Source: Tetranychus cinnabarinus (Eukaryota > Arthropoda > Arachnida > Trombidiformes > Tetranychidae). From it: a DNA stretch of 64,000 bases. The translations under genes and the position numbers were made by a program. The notes below the pieces were generated by a model, which saw only the letters and a list, made by a program, of their open reading frames with translations, did not search any database and was not told where the DNA came from. The stretch is from contig WHVY01000006.1 in the NCBI GenBank assembly GCA_022266195.1, positions 5,208,001-5,272,000 of the forward strand, in the 5' to 3' direction. Shown piece after piece: positions 13,401 to 28,400 of the stretch (its first letter is position 1; the number at the start of each line of letters is the position of its first letter).

Positions 13401-16400
13401 CCAGCGAACCTTTTCACTCCCAGTCTTTTTTTACCACTCAAGTTGAATGAAGATACGGTGATAACATTGTCATGGTTTACTGGCAATTGCAGGCTCATTC
13501 AACTTTACAAATAACAGTTACTTGAGCTCACATGAAACGTGATTTGAATTGATTCAAATTATGACAAGTCAAAATGAAAGCGATATATTCAGTTATCTCA
13601 TCAATTTTTGTCCAACAATAAACTGTTACACTGCTTTTAACCAGAAAATGATTGTACCAACAATTGAACAATTTTCTGAGTAAACATTTCATTCCAAAAA
13701 AAGGTAAACACCAACAATGTTCATCAATTTTATGCAAAATTTTATTCTAATCAAAACTATTCTTTTCCATTTCAAAAGGAAAATTCAATGAAATCGAAAA
13801 TTTGATTTTTGGAAAAATATAAAAATTCGTTTATTGAAATGATATTTTCATCATTTTACAAGTTTGCAATTCTGATTATCTAAATATTCAAACGTTTAGC
13901 CAAGTCAAGTAGTTCGAGTTTAAATGGAAATAAATTATCGAATTTTCTGTCCAAAAGTGTTCATTGCCAATGAATTTGTCAACCTTGTTAATGCTTTTCT
14001 TCCTGGTTTTGGTCTTGTTTCTCATATTGTCTGGTAAAATAAAAAATGAGTTTATCCTTTCAACTATTATAATGGCTTTCCATTTTATTTGCTTCAATCC
14101 TTTTCTTTGTTTTCACTACAAATGACGATTTAACCAGTAAAATTGTACTTTTCAACATTTATCAAGTTTCGTCTCAATTTCGACTTCATATTTGTTCTTG
14201 AATCTCAAAGGTCCTATCAAATTTTACCTCCAAGTGTAACCTTTATAATCACAGATTGATGAGTGTTTAGTTTAAAAGCATTTGAAGAAGCGAAATAAGC
14301 CAATTAAGATTTCGACCTGAAATAAGTACAAATGAATATACAAAGTGTTGCATTGATTATTCAGTCTCAATTGATATGTGCAAATGGCCATTGTATACAC
14401 TTCCAATAAACTTGACCATCAATCTTGACAAATTATCTTGTTCATCATTGGTAATGAATACAACTTAATATTGTCAAGCAAATTAATCTATCATTCCTTG
14501 ATTAGATCGAAACTTCCAAATTCCAATCTTTTTTTCTTCCAATCGATTCCAAATGAATTTTCATTTCTGAAGAAAACTTGAAAACTGGAGAAATTAAGTC
14601 AAGTCTTGAAGTTGCAATTCTTCTGCTAATTATCTTCAAATTTCATGAGAATCTCAACAAATGTCAACTTTTGTCAAAAAATTGTCTTTTGATTCATTGA
14701 TTGTTCCATTGCATTTGACTCGAAACTCAATCGATATAAATAGTAATTTTGATGCAATTTTTTCGATTTTTTGTAATTTTCCAAGTTTGCAGGTTTTGGA
14801 GGGAAACTTTGACCACTTTTTGATACTCAAATTTTGTCATTAATATTTGAAGATTCATCGAGTTTCCAAATTAGCAAATGTCTGATTTATTTTCATCCCT
14901 GACAGATTGAGATAAATTGATATTGATTGTAACATTTCGTGTAACTATTTTCGGGTTTGATTGAAAGTTTTGTTCGCTCTTTTTGTTTGTATTTGTTTCA
15001 CTCTTGAGAGTCTTTTTGTGTTTTTTATTGATTCCTGTATTGTCAAAATAAATAACTGTCAAATGGAAACAAAAGTTGCATGGAAAAGTAACAAATTCAG
15101 AGTTGATAATGAAATGAATGCAATTCTTCATCATGACTCACGTACATTTTAAACTTCATTTTTTCTCGAATCATACTTCAACTGAAAGCCATTTAATCAA
15201 TGAAAACTTTCATTTGATTGACCCGATTTTCAGGTAATTATTCAGAATTCATTTTCTCATTTTAATGTTGTTTTCGTTCGTCTTATGAGTTTCTGTCTGT
15301 CATGAATCGATGTTTGTTCAATGTTTTTTTTGTCGAGATTGACAAAGTTTTCAAAGGTTCAACATGTCATCAGATTTTGACTTGTGATTGGCAAACTTCA
15401 TTTGATGAACTTTTTGATTGAAAAGGTTTCACCAGAAAAGGTGAACAAGTACAAAATGGAACATGGAAAATTATTGAATCGTTCATTTGACAGAGATAAA
15501 AGTCTATGATAATATGAAAACCAATAAAGGTAAAGAGGAGAAGAAACAACAGAAGAAGAAAAAAGAGAAATCGTTTTTTTTCTATTCTCCATGTTCAATG
15601 TGAAAATGTAAATGTTGTTGAATTGAAGGTTTTTTTTCTTCTTTCATCAAAGTCATGATGATCATGATGATTATCAAGAAGCAAAAAGACGAAAGAATAA
15701 GCCAAAAGAATCCATGAAAAGAGAAGTTGCTCTAAAGCTATTCACCTATTCTCAATAAATGATCCTCATGAATGTTTCAAGAGCCATTTTTTTTCTTACC
15801 TTTTCTTGCTTACATTTGCCTTTGAAAGGTAAGCTAGACAGGATAGAGGAAGATGATAGAGAGAGAGAAAATAGAGAAGAAAAAGAAAGAAAAGATTTTC
15901 AAAGTTTCTCTTAAAGGTAAGAAGATGCCTGAGTAAAGCCAAAAATGGCAACATCTAACCTCAAGGTATGAGGCTTTACAGGCTCAAAGTCTCAAACTGA
16001 GAGGTTATCCTTTCCTGGTGGTGGAGTTTTCACTCCAAGGTAAACATCAAAAAGGCTAATAATAATATTATTCTGACTCGGTTAATCCGATTACTTTCAT
16101 CATTCCCAGTTTCATCATTTGTTTTACAATTGGTCAAGTTTATCGCTGCCCAAAACTGCCCAAAACTCGAAACTGATCTCAATCTAATTATCATTGGAGT
16201 GAAACATGAAAAGTGTGCAACTTCAGAATTTATGAGAAATTTTCTTGAATATTTGGAAATTCATTCAAGATTACTGAATCGAACTTTGATGTCGAATCTC
16301 GAAATTTATGATTGTTCGAACCAAACCATCAAAGAGTCGACTGTCGTTCGAACGCTTGAATTTCGATTTTTCAGTTGTTGTAAAAATTATGGAATGTAAT

Positions 16401-19400
16401 TGTCCAAAATTGACTCTCATTAATCTGCAATCGAGTCTTCAATTAACAAGATAAAAGGTGCGAAGATGGTGCGATTCGAAATTGACTCATCCAACTGTCC
16501 ATTACATGTTCATTATTCATACTTGAAATTTTTATCATGATTATCGCATTTTCTTTCATAACAATCTTTTATCCTTAAACACTTGATTCACATCTTTATC
16601 TTCCTTTTTACCCTCCCTGTTCATCATCACCATCATCATCATTATCCAAGGAGAAACTCTTATCACCATTATTTCTCTTTATTTGTATGCAGATTCCCCA
16701 TGAGAATGAAACTCTGATTGGCTGATTCCACTTAACCTGGAATTCATCCTTTTCCCAGTTTCTCAGATGATCATATTCATGGATACTTGCTCAAACCATC
16801 ATGTAACTCAGATTATTTCTTTATCTCTATTCATTTTCTACTTCACCTCAGTCCAGAACTTTTTTTCACATTAAATTTTCTCCTTTTTCACTTACTCTTT
16901 TTATCAGCTGAATTACCAATAGCAAGAGAAAGAAACAAAAGATTATCATTATGTACATAAACTCATAAACTTGCAGGGCAACAACAGACAATGTGGAATG
17001 AAAAAAAGGTGAAATCTGATTAAATCCAAACGAACAGACCAAATAAGAAGAACAGAAATGATGAAAATGGATCAACTTTTTGCTTACTTTCAAGAGTAAA
17101 TATTATCATTTGAACGAAATAAGGAAATGAACAGTAACAGATTAAGACTCCCGGTAAGACTGGGAATGGCAATTTTATCAGGCAAAACTTGCTCGAGCAC
17201 AATTCAAATGTAATTGAGCAAAATTTTGCCGGAAATAACAAGTTACCTGGAAATGATTGTATCAACACATTAGTATAATGAGTGTTGTACTTTTGTGTGT
17301 TGTATTTTAATAGTTGATTTAGGCCAATGGCTTGACTTGCTTCAATCGAAAAAGTAAAAAGTTAAATGAAAGAATGGTCACTTTGCTGAGTCGGTCAATT
17401 TTTTGTGCAATGAACTTTTTCTTTGTTTCATTTTCTTTTCAAGTTTTTCTTCATTTTATTTGCAACATAATCAGCTGAATTGAATGAGATGAACAAGATG
17501 ATGTTGCACTATTTGAGCCTTTTTTCAGAGGAAAACTTTTGAATCAACTTCAATCTAAATTAACGTCAACTTCAAGTTAACAATTGACTTTTATCAAATT
17601 AATGAATAACAAGCTTTTTCTGAAGACAACGTTGAGGTAAACTGCAAGATAACGAATCATGGGATTAGCAGAACAGAATTTTTTGTCCAAATTTTCTTTG
17701 CTATCACAAAAAAGTTTTTAAATAGACAAAAATAGTCTTTGATACCGTTTAATACACCATGAACTTCGGGATGATTTATAGGAGATGATGCATTTTGCAA
17801 CTGTTGATAGATCTGAGTGTAAAATATCAATAGTTGATCGGGCGGATCAGTGAAAGTAAATGAGCTCTGTAAAAAAACGATGCAAAGTTGATCATATTTT
17901 CGAATCGGAGTTCGAACTTTTTGAAATTTTGAAAACTTTTATTTTGGTTAGTAGTGAATTAGAGGGGAAAAGTCAAAGGGGTGTTGCAAAGGTCCTTCAA
18001 CTCTTCGGTCTAAGAAAATTAAAACTAGGCCTTGAAGCGAGCTTGAGAGGCTCTCTCATAGTATTCACCGTGAAAGTTCATTTTATGACGGACAATAAAA
18101 CTCAAAAAAGCTTTGCAGCTAGAATGTATATTCATATGCATCTGAACTCGTATAGTATTAGAGTATAATTACTTTTGTTGAGTAGTACACACACAATGAA
18201 ACAATCAGCATCGAGTCAAATTTTGGTAGAGCTTCCGCAGGTGGCTAAATCGCGGTCGAAACAAAGAAATGTCGGCCATTTTATACAACATGAGGGAGAA
18301 AATCTTCTCCCTCATAAAATGGTCAAAATCGCTAAAAACCAACCTATTGTTGCTTTTCCCTACCTAAGTAGGTAGGGAAAGGTAACGTCAACCTGAAACC
18401 CGTTTAAAACAAGTTTCTTTCTGCAGAAGCGATGACTCGCCTGAAATTATCATCAAGCTGTGTTTTTCTACTTTTCTAATTGTTTTACCGAAAAAAAGTA
18501 AAAACACATAGGTGTGAAAAAGGGTCAAGGTAGCCTGTCATTCGTGTGTGTGAACAGCCAAAAGAAAGAAGAATGATAATGTCACTAACATTTGTCCTCC
18601 GCAATCTCCTACGCCACCATGATATTCACCTACAACGATATGTGCGTATTTGATTTCACGTCCACCTCCACCACCATTGATAATGACGAAGAACATTGAA
18701 GTGAAACTGAGAATCCGTAAGTTATATTAGGGTGATTTTCGGTGAAGCAGATGAAGAATCCTGAGTTAAATTGGATTATCCTCTCGCAATCCTATTCCCT
18801 GCTTTTGCTAAAGAAAATGTCAAACGTGTACTTTCCTAAAAAAGACGAAGAGGATAAGAGGAAGTTCGAGGGGTATTCGATCAAGCCGCAGCATTATTCA
18901 AAGAAACAAATAATGTATGTTTTAATTGATCCAGAAAATAAATCTTTGTTCGATCGATTTGATGAAGCTCTATCAACTTTATTTCGTTACTTTTTTGTTC
19001 CACCCCTTTGACTCTGCCCTTCTAATTCCCTACTTTGGTTTATAAAAAGCAAATAGAAATTTTCATAATAAAAATACAATGATTTTGTGCAATAAACGGA
19101 TAATAAAATGAAAAATTTAAATCTGAAAGCTAATAATTGTAAAACAATTGACTTGATATAGCAATAAAATAGCCAAATGATAAGTTGAAAAACGTGTTGA
19201 GCTCAACATTTTTTATGTCAATCATCTAACAGGGAGTGAAATATTATCTGCATATTTTGTATCAAACTTGAATTTTATGATCCAATGAATTTGCAATGTT
19301 GAACAAGGAAGCGAGTTGAAGTTAATTATCATTAACGGAAATGATTAAAAATGAAAAATTCATGAGCATTTCAAGGTTCATCTTAATATGCAAATCAAGT

Positions 19401-22400
19401 TGGCAAATTAGCTCAAACAACTTTAAATCAGACTTGAAATTGGACAAAAACAGAGTGAGAAAAGGCACAACATTTACATACAAATTGAGGTTTACAATGT
19501 TTAAGTAAAACCGTAAAACTTTTCCCAACAAAAAAAAGATGAAAACAGAAAAAAAAGTTGCCAATGAAAATAATTTTAACCAATAAACTAAATTTGTTCA
19601 CTTTCAGCTAATAATATTTGGCAAGAAAAGCAAATTAACTGAACGCAATATTCACATTGGATTGTTCAATTTAAGCCCCTCAATTCATGATAAGCTGATG
19701 AATTTGGAAGGCAAAATACAAAAGTAGGAAAAAGTAGAAAAGAAGAAAAAAAGAGTTTAATTGAAATTATTTGCATTTAAATATGTAATATTAAAGGTGG
19801 TAAAAAGTAGAATAAGTTTTTACCTTTATTTGTTCAACTGAGCAAAGAAGCTTGCAATTTACATGACAAAAGGAAGAGATAAAAGTTATTCCAAGTTATT
19901 AATCAACTTTGAAACATTTTTAATGGAGAAATAAAATTTACTTTAAAATCATTATAATTCACTTCATTTCATTTTCAATTATTTTTCAATTCATCACCTT
20001 GAATGAGAAACTACAGAATCTGGAAAATTATCAAGAAATGCATTTCATCCCAAGGCAAGATTCATCATGAATCAAATCTTGAAACATTTTCAACTTGAAT
20101 ATTCATTGATTTTAAATGCAACAATTTACAGGGAAAAATGTGAAAACATTTCAACATTTACTTTGAATCCATTGTTTACCATCTGGTTCATGTTGGGTGT
20201 TCATTAGAGGCTTGAATTAACTCGATATAAAATAATTGAGTGAAAATGATAATTTATGCTTTTCAATAATATTATTTATAGCATTTAATGATGCATGATA
20301 ATTTTATTTATACCTCAGTTTCATGGTTGTTTGGGTTTGTTTTTTTCCTGTCTTTCGCTTTTTCTCCTTTTCTTTCTCGTTTTAATACAATAAATAACAA
20401 AAGAGGATAAACTGATTAGGGTTGAAATGGCAGGGAAACATGAACAAAATTGTTAATTCAATAATTTTTTTTCAAACTAATTTAAAGGTTCAGAGTTGAT
20501 CCATAAGTTGAGTTTGAATTAATGGAAAACAAAAGTTTAAAATGTTGCAAATTCATTTAAATTCATTTCAACCTTTTTTGATACTCTTTCTGGTTATAAT
20601 CAAAAACAATGAGTTTTCAGAACAACATTGAAATGTCATTTTTTAACCTCAAAGTTGGTCGAGATAATTCAACAGTAAAAGTTTTGCAGCTTTGAGCTTT
20701 TCGATTTGAAAGTAAAACTTGAAAAAATGAAAAAATGAAAGTTGAGAAAATGATGAACTTTGAAAATCTGAAAATCTATCAAATGTAAGCATTTTGATCT
20801 GAATAATCTTCAAGAAGAATCGCTCGGAAATGAATCATTTTGAAAATCTCTGCTTTCGATTGGAAAAGTTTAGTTTTGGAATTTACTTTTTGCTCGAAAA
20901 TCTGAAACACTTTTGATTTGGATTTGAAAAATTGATGCTAAATGTGATTAAACGTTTATCCTGACTTTTAATGAGCTTTCAATATTTCCATGATTTATTG
21001 TGCTTTACAATTGACTCATCCATTTGTTTGAGGTTGACAAAGTTTCAAGTTTGCTCACACAATGACCCACATAAATGTTCATGATAAACAGTTTACCATC
21101 AATGAATCTGATCACCCATATACACTGAACTCTTGGTCGTGATCAAAATTTTGAATCAATTTCTTTGCCTCCAAAGCAAAAAGCTAAAAGCTCAAAACTC
21201 ATCATTCAAGTCGATACAAAAATGCATGTTCATACGGATTTAGATTTATCCGAAACAAAATTGTTCTACATTTTCTTCCATCAAATTTCGAACTCAATCC
21301 GTTCTAAAAGTCTTCAAATGCATTGAAAACTCATTGAAATTTCCATCAAAATATCAACCAACTTCGAAAAAATTTCAAGTTCTAATGATTTACATTTTTC
21401 TGAAAAATTATTGAATTCTTTTTTTCTTTTGAAACCCGATGAAGAAAAGCTTGAATTTTAAGCTTGAATCTTGACGCTTTTACAGGTGTAAAAGTGACCC
21501 ATTCAGATGAATTGGAGAACTCGAGTATTTGAAACTCTGAGTAAATATCATTTCATTCTGTTAACAATGAACTTAATGTTCTCTCCATCAAAGAGATTGG
21601 CTTTTTTACACTTGTTTGTGCTTATTGTTTATGAATGTTGGAATAGAGTTTTACACCTTTTCAGGTAAACAGGGCAACATGGGAAAAAATTCCTTCATTC
21701 AATATTTAGGTTCATTTTAACACTTTTTTTCTTGCAAAATGTAAAGACTTTTCTTGCCTTTTATACGGGTGAATAGAAAGTGGAAACAAACTTTGTAATC
21801 TTGTTAACAAATAATTTATCAATTGTGATTACCATTGAAACTCATCAAATAATCAACTGTTCAAGATGGTTACATGATGGAGTGAAGGTGAAATGGGATA
21901 AACTAAATGCAGTTACCATTCATTCAACTATGTCAATGACCATTCATTGATCAATTTAACTCTGAATATGAATACAAATGAGATCATTTTCTTGTTCAAC
22001 TGACCAGCAATTTTTTCAGATCAACTGTGAAAGGAATGGGAAAAGCAAACTTATTCAATATTCAATTCAATTTTGGTTAAAAGTTCAACTTGAACAACTT
22101 TTCTTGCTTTTATAAAGATTAATAAGTTTAGACTGAAAATTCAATTTCAAATGAAATTTTCCATCAAATGATGCAAATATCTTCAACAATTTGATTAGTT
22201 TTAAATTTCATTATTCATACTGTAATGCATCAAAGATAGTCGGTGGTTGAAATTAATATTTAAATTTAAAATTGTAAATCGATTCGAATTACTTATCAAA
22301 GGATAATAGGATCCATCAAATATCCCCATTCTGATGGATTCATTCTGATTTTGGAATGTTTCGAATGTTCGAAATTATTACTGGATTAGAAAATAATTCA

Positions 22401-25400
22401 AATCGAACTGAGCTTTTTGAACTTTTGATTTTTGAAGAATTGACATTTCCGATAATTTCGATAGAAGTTTCGATCTCTGGGCTTTGAATTCAGTTGAGTC
22501 AATGGCTGACCCATTTTTTGCGTTGATTCAGTTCGAATATTTCCGAAAGATTTGAATACAAAGTTGTGTTACTGGATTTCAAACTCCAGGGAGTGACTTG
22601 ATCAACTTTACTGTGCTTAACGTTTCGTCAACGAATTGACACCTGAACACAATACTCACTCGAAGCGCATTTCTGAATTTAAGTTCATTTCGTGTTCAGC
22701 AGAAAATTTTTTCAGAGCATTTCAAAATTCTCATATAATTAAGAGCAATTTATTAAAGAACTTTTCGATTTTTGACAGTTGAGTTCGAGTTTAAAAGTAC
22801 AAAAGGCTAGACTAACATTTCTTTTAACCTTAACTGATAAAGTTTATACATCAATTTTGTGACATTAACCTGATGCCATTAATTTTGAGTTTTACTTGAG
22901 CAGACAAAGAATAACAATAATCTTGTTAAACTATAACTAAATATTAAAGTAATAACAATTAGTCAATAATGAATTAATTATCAAACTTATAAGATTAACA
23001 AATTGAACATTATTCGAGATCAGCTGAAAGACAAAATCAATAGTCGATAAAGAGACATTGCTAATAAGAGCTTAATATTCAGAAAAGGTATTGAATAATG
23101 ACATTTTTAAATTGCTCTATCACTATGATGGTACATGGGATAAGTGAAGGTTAACAGGGAAACAAAAGGAAACTGAATTTCATGGTTAATGACAGGTTGA
23201 ATCGATATCAGGGTAATGTGAATGAAGCAAATAAAAACAGTTACACATTTTCATCAGGTAAATCATTTTGATATTTAACAATTTGACCAGCTATTAATGT
23301 TATTACATTTGATACTTGAATTATAACAAGTTTATTGATTTTTTTTTCAGGGTAAACATTGAAAGTGTTCATCAAATTGTTTAGACTGGCTTGCCATTTG
23401 ATACTCAACTTTTGCCAGTCACATTTGGTAATCTAATTAAATTTGAAAGGGTAAAACAATCAAATGACTGACGCTTGTGTTCAATGAACATTGCAATGTT
23501 CATTTTACAAGATTCATTTTGTACTTTCGCCTCACATGAATCTCAAGTTCAACTGAATGGAACCATGAAGCAACTGATTAACTTCTAAACAAATTGAATA
23601 TTCACTATTAATAAATTAATGGCTTCATAATAGTTGAATGATGTTAATTGTATACCATCAAAAGAAGAGGTTGTAAAGGTCATTTAATGGCTAATGAGTT
23701 GCAGGGTAAAAAAGAGTAACCATTATAATGCTAATTGTAATTCCAACATTTTTTGTCCCATTACAATGATAACGAATAAATCTTCATGGGATAATTGGGA
23801 TTAGAAAGAAAACATTTTCAATGGAGCAAAACAATTGTATAAACATCAAAAATACCAAAAAATAAATCAAAATATCAACAAAAATGTCGTATTTGAATGT
23901 ATTTTGGATTGGAAGTTCATGCTTTTTTGTTTGGACTTGCATGTAAGCTGAAGTACTAACTGCCCTCCACTACTTGTCAATGAAAAGCAGTAGTTCCGAT
24001 AATTTTTCAGATTGGTTGATGTTTGTTCCAAGTTGAAATCTCACACTGTTGGAAACAAAAGGTTTGTCTTAAAAACAATTGTTTAACTGAACGATATGGA
24101 AACACTCAGATCTTTTGGCCAGCATGAGTAATGAATGTGTCACCAACACTAACTGATCTGAAAAATTTTGCACTCTCAGAAAATGACCTTCAAATGTTAG
24201 TTAAGGTGGAATAACGAAGTGACCTTGAATGACCTTGAGCGTTCGAACTTGTGGTTCTTCAGTCAGCGGAAGCTCATGGTTCGAATCTGAGGTCTATAGT
24301 CTTAACCGTTCGTGAGTTATGACTGCAAACGCCCGGTATTCTAACTAACGACATTAGGCGAGACGATCGCTCGTCAAAGTCAGTGTTAATGACGAATTGA
24401 TAGTAATTATCGTAATTACGTTCTTTCAAAAACTTCACCACTGATTTTACTCATATTTTGGGTTTCTCCAGGATACTTTCAATTCATTATTTTTGATCAA
24501 TCGATATTCTCAAATCAATCTTTTTAACCAAAAAAATATTCATTTTGTAGATTTAAGTTTCAGCAAAATATTTTATTTTCATCAAGAGTCGTAAATTTTA
24601 CTGTAAAAAAATGATTTGATTGTTACCTTTTTGAGAAGTGAGTAAATTTTTGGTTGAAACATTTTAACACCCAAATTGAAGGTTGAATTGGCATAGTTGG
24701 GCTTGACTAGTTGGGAAGTTGAAGATGATGAGGAAGACCAAAATGATGGTGACAATAGTGATGAGGAGGAAGAAGAAGAAGATTTGTCATTGATATAAGC
24801 GGTGTTACCATTGGTTAGTGGGTTTAATGATGTTTCACTTGAACCCATTGATGAAGATGAACCAAAACTGAGCCAAGACTCGTGAGTAACATAATGATAA
24901 CTTGTCCCAAGTGAGTTATCCGTTTGATGATTTAACTCATGATGACCTGAAATGAGGGGAAAAAACAAGGCCAGAAAAGGTTCAATGATGAAAATACTTT
25001 AGTTTTACTTTAGTTTTAAAAGGTTTACTTGCAATCAACATTACAATTTAGCCATTTAACACTCACTGCTGATTATCCAGCAATATTAAACTGAACAGCC
25101 AAATTGTTCACTGTTTTGTGCTTATTTAACCGTTTTGTGTCTTGATTAGTTTGTGTTTGCTGTCAAGGCTTAAACGTGATTACAACTGTTGATCCATTGT
25201 ATGGAAATGGAAAGATGACAATTAAATTAACCGCAAGAAGAAACCATTTCAGGGTGAAAACCCAGGGAAAAGCTAAAGTCTATTGACATGAAATTGTGCC
25301 TCAATAACAATAATCATAATTGCAACGATCAGTTTCACTTTATTTGTTTTTTACTTTTCTCTTGATTGTAAACTCTTTTTGATAACATCTCAACCCATAA

Positions 25401-28400
25401 ATGTTATAATAAACAAAAATTGTAATGAAATGAGTTTCAAAGTCATCATGAAATGATTGGAAATTTGCACGCAAAAAGCCAACATGAAGTTAAATCAAAT
25501 TCATTGTTTATCTCATTTTATCCAATTTATTGATATTCTGTGTTTCATTTTGTTTCTTTTGAGTCTCTTCATGGAAACAAATGTTCATCAGAAAACGAAG
25601 AAGAAGAAAAACATTTTTACCTTTTCATGTTGATAAATCATTTGAATTGTTGATGATGTTTGGTAAAGTTTCAATTTCATTGAAAATGGAAAATTCAATG
25701 TTGGTTTTGGGATAAATTTTGTAGTTCTCTGGTTCACTCATGTTGTTCACCTGCTCTTTCATGGGATGAGTAAATACACACTGAGCAACACCCTTGGAAT
25801 AGTAATTTCAAGACTGTGGTAAAGCAAAAAAAGAAAAGACAGAAATTTATCTTTTTCTCTTCTTCTCTTTATTTTCCTATTGAGGTTCATTTAAGTGACT
25901 GGGAGTGAAAATGTTGTCTTTCCATTCGATAATGCTGAATACGTGTTTGAGCATCATCATGTTAAATGAATCACAATTGACTGCATAATCAGACTATCCA
26001 TCACGTCCCAACTTGGTTCAGTTAAACATTGAATATTGACCTTTCTCATGCTCTTCTCATGAGCTTTCTTTGCGTTTCATTTTACAGTTAAAACCAGAAG
26101 TGTTAACAATTGTTGGCCAATTTGGTAATGAAGAGAGTTATTAAAATGAATGAAACATTTTTTTTTCTTTTCTTCTTTTCTTTTCTCGTTCAACATTTTT
26201 TGCCCTCTTCATGATTATCATGAAAAGAATGATGATAGTCATTGTAATGATTATGATCATTATCATGAGGTTCAACTTGGAAGTAATCGTTTTCTGGTTT
26301 ATGCTTCTGCTACTTTTTATACTCTTGTCTTGGCTTTAAAAGGTAAGGAAACGTTAAATGAGTCAAGTATTAATAGTATTAGATGAAGATGATATTTCTT
26401 GTGAGTCAATCAATGAACAAAAACCTCAAAAGGATTGGATTCATGATTGGATTAGCTTGTTAATCAGTGAACATGATCATTAAAAGTGACACTTTTGGCC
26501 AATTGATCTGAAACACACACACAAAGGACGATTGTAGTCAATGGGCATCTTTAATGATCTCAAAATCATTTCAACTTTTCTACTCGTAACTTGGTTTACC
26601 TCATCAACAATGTACAAATTATTACAATCTATTCAGGTCAAAAACAGGTTCATTACAATAAACTTGAATGTTGATATCTCATGGAAATAACAAGCATTGT
26701 TTGATGTTCAAGAAAAGATGTTTTTCATCTTATAAACAGCAACTTACATCAGATTAATCTTGATGATTATTAGCATTGAAGGCAGAATTGTCAACTCTAA
26801 ATACAAACTAAAATCTCAATACAATTGAACTCTCAGCAAATAATGAGAAGGCATTTTAAAAGTTTTCAAAACTGTTGGAAGCTTTGAGAAAAGAGTTCAA
26901 AGTTGAAAAGAAAAAATGAAACTCAAATTCATTGATCAAAAGCTTATTAGGAATCACAAATGTTCAGAAAAGTCATTATTTATTGGACTAACAAGTTTAT
27001 TTTTTGATTAATTGTGTTCTGACTTTGAGTTAAGGTAAGGCAAGGTTTGTCAAGATTATTTGCTCAACAACACATTACTTATGCAAGTTCAATTAGTGTT
27101 GCCTCAAATGAATTTGTAGAATCTCAGTGTTCCAGAAATAATCACATTTCAAACTTTCATCAACAGGAAAGTTTAAATTTTGTCCATCATTTTACTAGTT
27201 TCACTTCAAACTGCTTTGAAATGCTGAATAAGATGTTGCTTTATCCTAACACTAAATGATTTGTGATCTTCATTTTAGTTTCGCTTTTTTCGCTATTCTG
27301 AGCTCATCTCACATTCTGGAGTTTACATCGGAATAAGTTGGTTTGACGATACTCTGAGTGTACAGTTCTAGTTTCTGACATTCTCATTGGCAGCAAACGA
27401 AGGTCCAAAATCTGAACATTTCAATTTGAGCCAAAGTTTGAACAATTTTCAACCTTTTCAGTTAAACCTTGAAGTCTTTGATAACCTTAAATCGGTTGTT
27501 TAGTTGAACTAATTTTCCCATTTTGTTTGTTCAACCCTGTTTACTGGTGAAAGATGATTTAGTTATTCAATTGTTGCTAACAAATAGATTCTGGTAGATT
27601 GCTGATTGAATCACCCTAAGGCATTGATTATCATCATCATGTTTCATTAAGAATTATAAGTTGATCATTTTTTGTTCTTGTTCACATTTTCTCCTTTTCT
27701 ACCTTTTCCATGTTCATCAACATTATCCAATGTAAACATGATCAACAACAACGCCAAAAAACCTAAGAAGCTAAGAGACTAAAATTGTAAACATTTCTGG
27801 ACAAAGTTCTTGAAAGTAAAACAAGAATCATTACAATGGATATTATCTGGTTTCAAAACGATGAACATTAGATTAACTTGAATCTTTTCAACTCTTATAT
27901 TGTAATTTGTCGTAATTTTATTCACTCTAATGTATTATTTTATCATCAATTCAATCTCAATTTTTTTCTCCTTCTCTTCACCTTGTTGTACATTTTTCAT
28001 CCTTTCCCATCATCCTCTTTTACCTAATCCTCAATGGAAATATAATTAAATTAAATGATCTTCAAAAAAAAGGTAATGACCAAAGTGAAGTTGAACATCT
28101 TACCAGGCTAAAGGTAATCAGGTTGGAAGCTCAAGTATTTTAGACAAAAAAGTTTTGACTCTAGTCTTACAATCCAATTAACTTTATCCAGTCTTCATCT
28201 GGTTTTTAACCCAAAAATGAATTCAACCTTTGACTTTGTACTTTTGACCACAAAAGAGTTGACAAAAGTTGTCTTCAATTGCTAAAGGGTTTCATCGTTA
28301 AACTCATCGTTAAAACTCGTCATTAAATCAGTCATTAAAAGTTACCATTAAAAGTCATCAATTCATCACAATCAACCCAATAATACCATTAACTTTAATC

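Larger units (their letters stand above)
17700..19050. mobile_element. compositional island, possible decayed insertion
   Basis: This stretch differs from the surrounding intron. It has richer GC, more CpG-containing words, three tight inverted repeats, and three plus-strand frames (17860-18168, 18175-18375, 18742-19011) whose codons look less random than the background. A minus-strand frame at 18538-18696 is glycine-rich. I see no terminal inverted repeats, no target-site duplication and no transposase or polymerase motif. The insertion idea is therefore inference. An alternative is an old gene fragment or a nested noncoding RNA gene. Confidence 0.25.
10888..24626 (-). other. CPED1-like intron 2 (13.7 kb)
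   Basis: Noncoding AT-rich sequence between exons 2 and 3. Most of it is ordinary: scattered short reading frames without coding character, T/A runs, and GAA- or CAT-type microsatellite patches (for example near 16620-16650). Two patches stand out: an island at about 17.7-19.05 kb and a more GC-rich 180-bp patch at 24240-24420. The short plus-strand frames at 14661-14843 and 16130-16399 have no recognisable motif and I do not call them genes. Confidence 0.6.

Noticed and set aside
16130..16399. 89-codon plus frame inside CPED1 intron 2
   Set aside because: No motif, AT-driven codons, no supporting splice or promoter context.
24278..24288. tRNA gene suggested by the B-box-like GGTTCGAATCT
   Set aside because: No A box at the right distance and no acceptor or anticodon stem can be formed.
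25640..25757. Minus frame starting MSEPENYKIYPK upstream of CPED1 exon 2
   Set aside because: A TGA interrupts it just before the only usable donor (AAAAG then GTAAAA).
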